From: Rhizobium sp. L43
Lineage (GTDB): Bacteria > Pseudomonadota > Alphaproteobacteria > Rhizobiales > Rhizobiaceae
Reading direction: 5' to 3'
Length of the DNA stretch: 64,000 nucleotides
NCBI RefSeq assembly: GCF_002531725.1
Contig: NZ_NWSQ01000031.1
Coordinates: 1 to 64,000, forward strand
Shown here: piece by piece, positions 60,869 through 64,000 of the stretch
Numbering within the stretch: the first letter of the stretch is position 1
How the letters are laid out: every line of letters starts with the position of its first letter
Position numbers and translations under genes: made by a program
Notes under the pieces: generated by a model
The model's database searches: none
The model's input: only the letters and a program-made list of their open reading frames with translations
What the model was told of the DNA's origin: nothing

Positions 60869-60916
60869 ATGCTCGATCACGTCGTCATTTGGTCTCTGGG
60901 CGCTGATCTCTTTTGA
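60869..60916 (+). pseudogene. 5' stub of a VOC/glyoxalase-like gene
   Basis: CAGGAGAG precedes ATG and the 15 codons MLDHVVIWSLGADLF then stop. MLDHVVI is a common start of VOC-family proteins, so this looks like the beginning of a gene lost by truncation. It follows the SDR remnant by 16 bp, as if both came from one operon. Confidence 0.35.
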
Positions 60917-60938
60917 ACAGGTGGATCCCACTCAGCAC

Positions 60939-61847
60939 CTAACGAAAGTCAGCTGGCAAGGGAATGAACTCGTCATCGTTCGGCACGCCCGGGAAACGAC
61001 GTTCGCGCCACAGGTCAGCAGCATGCCGAATTCGTTCCTGATCGGTCGCCACAAAATTCCAACGTATGAAACGTTTTTCCGGGAGAGGCTCTCCACCAAA
61101 AGCCAGGAACTTTGTTGGTTCGGTGGCTCTTACCACGATCTCGGCACCTGGTTTGAAAACAATCAACCGGTCTCTTCCGAATGAGCCGTCCTGTCCCACG
61201 ACCTCAATTGCGCCTGAGACGACGAAGATCGCCCGCTCGATATGCTCTCCGTCGATGCGGTATCTTGTACCAGCATCAAGCAGCATTTCCGCAGCAAAAA
61301 GGTCTGAGTAGATCGTTGCAGGTGAGCGGTGACCGTGCAATGACCCCGCAAGCAATTTCATCCTCACCCCGTCACCTTGATCGACGGGAAGTGACCCGAC
61401 CTTAAGATGCTGGAAAAGCGGTGGCGTTTCCTCAACCTTCTTCGGCAGCGCGATCCAGCTCTGAAGACCCTCTATGCCTTTGCCTGCCTTTCGCTCCATT
61501 TCCGGGCTCCGCTCGGAATGTACGATGCCTGCGCCCGCCACCATGATGTTGACTTCACCCGGACAAATAGTTTGGACATATTGCTCGCTGTCCCGGTGAA
61601 CCAACTCACCCTCCAGCAAATAGGTTAGCGTAGAAAGCCCGATATGGGGATGAGGCCGAGTATCAACCCCCTCGCCATCGTTGAAACGTACCGGTCCAAA
61701 GCTGTCGAGGAAGATGAAGGGGCCAACCATCTGGCGCATCGGCGATGGCAGTGCGCGTCGGACGGTGAAATCACCGAGATCACGGCTGGATGGAATTATG
61801 ATTTGTTCGATATCGGCTGTTGATAGGAATGACATGGCATTGTCCAT
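60939..61847 (-). CDS. Pirin family protein
   Basis: A 302-aa double cupin. The N-terminal cupin has the pirin metal site FDSFGP...DTRPHPHIGLSTLTYLLEGE and AGAGIVHSER; the C-terminal cupin ends LAFGGEPLPEKRFIRWNF. An in-frame ATG at 61835 could also be the start. Pirins bind Fe and may have quercetinase or regulatory roles. Divergent from a LysR gene, its likely regulator. Confidence 0.93.
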   Translation of the reverse strand: MDNAMSFLSTADIEQIIIPSSRDLGDFTVRRALPSPMRQMVGPFIFLDSFGPVRFNDGEGVDTRPHPHIGLSTLTYLLEGELVHRDSEQYVQTICPGEVNIMVAGAGIVHSERSPEMERKAGKGIEGLQSWIALPKKVEETPPLFQHLKVGSLPVDQGDGVRMKLLAGSLHGHRSPATIYSDLFAAEMLLDAGTRYRIDGEHIERAIFVVSGAIEVVGQDGSFGRDRLIVFKPGAEIVVRATEPTKFLAFGGEPLPEKRFIRWNFVATDQERIRHAADLWRERRFPGVPNDDEFIPLPADFR

Positions 61848-61867
61848 TCTGGTGTTGACACAAAAAT

Positions 61868-61901
61868 ATCGTCGAGCGATTTTTCGTGAAACTCGTATAA
61901 T
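61868..61901. promoter_or_regulatory. LysR-type site and -10 in the pirin-lysR gap
   Basis: ATCG-TCGAG-CGAT (61868-61880) is a short interrupted dyad of LysR type, followed by TATAAT (61896-61901). TTGACA at 61855 is too far from this -10 to pair with it. Tentative. Confidence 0.35.
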
Positions 61902-61929
61902 CTCGTCGAAAACAGTCGAGGAAATCGAA

Positions 61930-62826
61930 ATGTCAGACCTTGGTCAACCTACGCTAGACCAGCTCCGTGTGTTCTTGAGCGTCGTTGAAACCGGTAGTTT
62001 CGCGGCAGCGGCGCGCAAGCTCAACAGAGCCACCTCCGTTATCAGTTACACGATTGCGAACCTCGAATCTCAGTTGGGCGTCACCCTGTTTGACCGACAG
62101 ACGACCAAAAAGCCTTCGTTGACAGTTGAGGGGAAAACCGTCCTTGCAGAGGCGCGAACAGTGGCCAACGGGATCGACAACCTCAGAGCAAAGGTCCGGA
62201 GCATGCTTGCCGGGGTAGAGCCTGAGGTCCACTTAGTCCTCGACGTCATGCTCCCGGCGTCCAGGGTTACCGACGCCCTAAAGGCATTCCGTGAATCGTT
62301 CCCAAGCGTGGCGTTGCGGTTGAACGTTGAGGCCCTGGGCGCGGTCACTCAATTGGTCTTGGACGGCACTGCGATGATTGGGGTCAGCGGCCCATTGGAC
62401 GCTAACGTTTCTGGAATCGAGCGGATCGGCATTGGCTCTGTCGAACTCATTCCTGTAGCGTCACCAAGCCACCCATTGTCTATCGGGTCGCATGCTCCTG
62501 GAGCAGCTCGTGACCATACCCAACTGGTCCTGACAGATCGATCTATCCTCACTGCAGGGCAGGATTTCGCGGTTGTCGCTACTCATACCTGGCGTCTCGC
62601 TGACCTGGGAGCAAAGCACATGCTCATAAAGGAAGGTATTGGTTGGGGAAACATGCCCGAACCAATGGTGCGGGATGACCTGGACTCCGGGCGTTTGGTG
62701 CGGCTAACTCTACCGGACTGCGAGGGAGGCATTTACAAGTTCCAGGCGATCTATCGTACCGACACGCCTCCTGGCCCCGCCACTTCGTTTTTGATTGAGC
62801 ATTTCAGGGCACAGACCAAGGATTAG
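61930..62826 (+). CDS. LysR-family transcriptional regulator
   Basis: A 298-aa protein from MSDLGQPTLDQLRVFLSV behind GAGGAAAT. Winged HTH (residues about 7-65: TGSFAAAARKLNRATSVISY, IANLESQLGVTLFDR) and a periplasmic-binding-fold effector domain (about 95-290). Divergent from the pirin gene, so it probably controls it in response to an unknown inducer. Confidence 0.92.
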   Translation: MSDLGQPTLDQLRVFLSVVETGSFAAAARKLNRATSVISYTIANLESQLGVTLFDRQTTKKPSLTVEGKTVLAEARTVANGIDNLRAKVRSMLAGVEPEVHLVLDVMLPASRVTDALKAFRESFPSVALRLNVEALGAVTQLVLDGTAMIGVSGPLDANVSGIERIGIGSVELIPVASPSHPLSIGSHAPGAARDHTQLVLTDRSILTAGQDFAVVATHTWRLADLGAKHMLIKEGIGWGNMPEPMVRDDLDSGRLVRLTLPDCEGGIYKFQAIYRTDTPPGPATSFLIEHFRAQTKD

Positions 62827-62959
62827 CCCTTGGCCGTCGAGGCCGAGGACCGACGTTGATCTCCGTATGGAAACAGGTTGGGCTTCAAGAAGCTGATCCT
62901 TAGATGTTGATTTCCGCGAAGAACTGACCCGGGATTTCCACTGAGAAGTGACCCGCCTA

Positions 62960-63772
62960 TCAGATATCTTTCGGGTCGATGGTCGTGGTCAAGGCCTTGC
63001 TTTTCTCCTTCGTTGGTTTGGGTTCGTGGGCAGAGCTGTTCTTGAAGCGGAAGCTGTCGTTTCCGGATTCAAGGATGTGGCAATGGTGGGTCAGCCGATC
63101 GAGCAGTGCCGTCGTCATCTTGGCATCGCCGAAGACACTGGCCCATTCGCTGAAGCTGAGGTTGGTGGTGATGACGACGCTCGTGTGCTCATAGAGTTTG
63201 CTGAGCAGATGGAAGAGCAGTGCACCGCCTGAGGCGCTGAACGGCAGGTAGCCCAGTTCGTCGAGGATGACGAGATCGGCGTGGGCCAGCCGGTTGGCGA
63301 TCTGTCCCGGCCGTCCCTGCGCCTTCTCTTGCTCGAGCAGATTGACCAGCTCGACGGTGGAGAAGAAGCGAACGCGCTTTCGATGGTGCTCGATGGCCTG
63401 CACGCCGATCGCGGTCGCAATGTGAGTCTTGCCGGTGCCGGGTCCGCCGATCAGGACGATGTTGTTGGCATCATCGATGAAGTCGCAGCGGTGCAGCTGT
63501 CGCACGAGAGCCTCGTTGATCTCGCTGCTCGTGAAGTCGAAGCCGTTGAGGTCTCGATAGGCGGGAAAGCGTGCGGTCTTGAGCTGGTAGGCTGTCGACC
63601 GGACCTCTCGTTCTGTCGTCTCGGCTTTGAGAAGTTGCGACAGGACCGGAATGGCGGCCTCGAACGCGGGTGATCCCTGTTCCGTCAGTTCTCCCACTGC
63701 CTGAGCCATGCCATGCATCTTCAACTGCCTGAGCATGATGACGATCGCGCCGCTTGCTGGGTTATGACGCAT
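62960..63772 (-). CDS. istB: IS21-like helper ATPase IstB
   Basis: A 270-aa AAA+ ATPase: Walker A GGPGTGKTH, Walker B LVILDELGYLPF, and VVITTNLSFSEWASVFGDAK are IstB hallmarks. It assists the IstA transposase. It starts inside the end of istA (11-bp overlap). Confidence 0.95.
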   Translation of the reverse strand: MRHNPASGAIVIMLRQLKMHGMAQAVGELTEQGSPAFEAAIPVLSQLLKAETTEREVRSTAYQLKTARFPAYRDLNGFDFTSSEINEALVRQLHRCDFIDDANNIVLIGGPGTGKTHIATAIGVQAIEHHRKRVRFFSTVELVNLLEQEKAQGRPGQIANRLAHADLVILDELGYLPFSASGGALLFHLLSKLYEHTSVVITTNLSFSEWASVFGDAKMTTALLDRLTHHCHILESGNDSFRFKNSSAHEPKPTKEKSKALTTTIDPKDI

Positions 63773-64000
63773 GGCGCACCTCCGTCTTCCTCAGGGCGTC
63801 GTAGCGTTCGACGTTGGCCTTAGGCTCGTTGATGAGCGTCAGGGCCTGGGGTGCACTGATCGTCGGTGGCGTGAAGGACTTGCCGTCCACAATACGATGA
63901 AGCAGGTTGAGGATGTGGGTCTTGGTGAGCACCTTGGCTTCCAGGGCCATCTCGACGGCCGACAGCACCGCCTGCTCGTCATGCTGGAGCACCAGTGCCA
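63762..64000 (-). CDS. istA: IS21 transposase IstA (C-terminal part)
   Basis: Frame open from the right edge to the stop at 63762. The sequence LQHDEQAVLSAVEMALEAKV, NLLHRIVDGK and NVERYDALRKTEVRH is the C-terminal end of IstA; the catalytic DDE domain lies outside the window. Confidence 0.85.
   Translation of the reverse strand, partial: ALVLQHDEQAVLSAVEMALEAKVLTKTHILNLLHRIVDGKSFTPPTISAPQALTLINEPKANVERYDALRKTEVRHAS

Larger units (their letters stand above)
62905..64000. mobile_element. IS21-family insertion sequence (partial)
   Basis: The end begins TGTTGATTTCC with repeated GAA..TGACCC units (CGAAGAACTGACCC, GAGAAGTGACCC), typical of IS21 termini, followed by istB and the end of istA, both leftward. 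The other end is outside the window. Confidence 0.85.

Overview
The window is a large part of a repABC conjugative plasmid from the Rhizobium/Agrobacterium/Ensifer group (Alphaproteobacteria, Rhizobiales). The evidence is a full repABC replicon with its antisense RNA, a complete Ti/Sym-type transfer system (traCDG, traAFBH, traI-trbBCDEJKLFGHI) with its TraR/TraM/TraI quorum-sensing control, and many protein families typical of rhizobial plasmids (DUF1419, DUF736, DUF7007, DUF7673, RHE_PE00001).

Layout. 1-0.9 kb: a short-chain dehydrogenase cut by the left edge and a decayed divergent TetR regulator. 1.3-16.5 kb: a mostly rightward block of plasmid housekeeping and anti-restriction genes (DUF3991/Toprim, DUF1419, a 1,696-aa methylase-helicase, ParB-like, DUF7007, ArdC, DUF736, several tiny proteins, WGR). 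It looks like a leading region entered early in conjugation, and shares a recurring intergenic GGTCGAGAC motif. 16.7-19.2 kb: two divergent genes for unknown nuclease-like proteins (HNH type and Mrr-like PD-(D/E)XK type). 19.2-28 kb: thermonuclease, traGDC (left), oriT, traAFBH (right). 28-30.5 kb: a DUF5615/DUF433 toxin-antitoxin pair and an XRE regulator inserted before traM and traR. 30.8-40.9 kb: the traI-trb operon (leftward). 41.2-45 kb: repABC with a tiny coupled gene between repA and repB, a parS-like site on each side, and a ctRNA. 45-60.3 kb: an accessory and defence island with a second Mrr-like protein, a DUF5677-like protein, a tyrosine recombinase, RHE_PE00001, IetAS (AAA ATPase plus subtilisin), a ubiquitin-like conjugation operon (Ubl-E2 fusion, JAB-E1 fusion, DUF6527) next to an XRE/ImmA switch, a possible pPIWI-associated nuclease and a TIR-like protein. 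60.7-62.8 kb: truncated metabolic gene remnants and a pirin/LysR pair. 62.9-64 kb: an IS21-family element running off the right edge.

How it works together. TraI makes an acyl-homoserine lactone and TraR senses it. Three 18-bp dyads of form ACTARCA-N4-TGYTAGT sit where Ti plasmids carry tra boxes: one between traC and traA, two between traI and repA. Transfer and copy number are therefore probably co-induced, with TraM as antiactivator. The most interesting accessory content is the compact ubiquitin-like operon facing an XRE/ImmA regulatory pair across a repeat-rich operator, together with the unknown Mrr-like nuclease genes.
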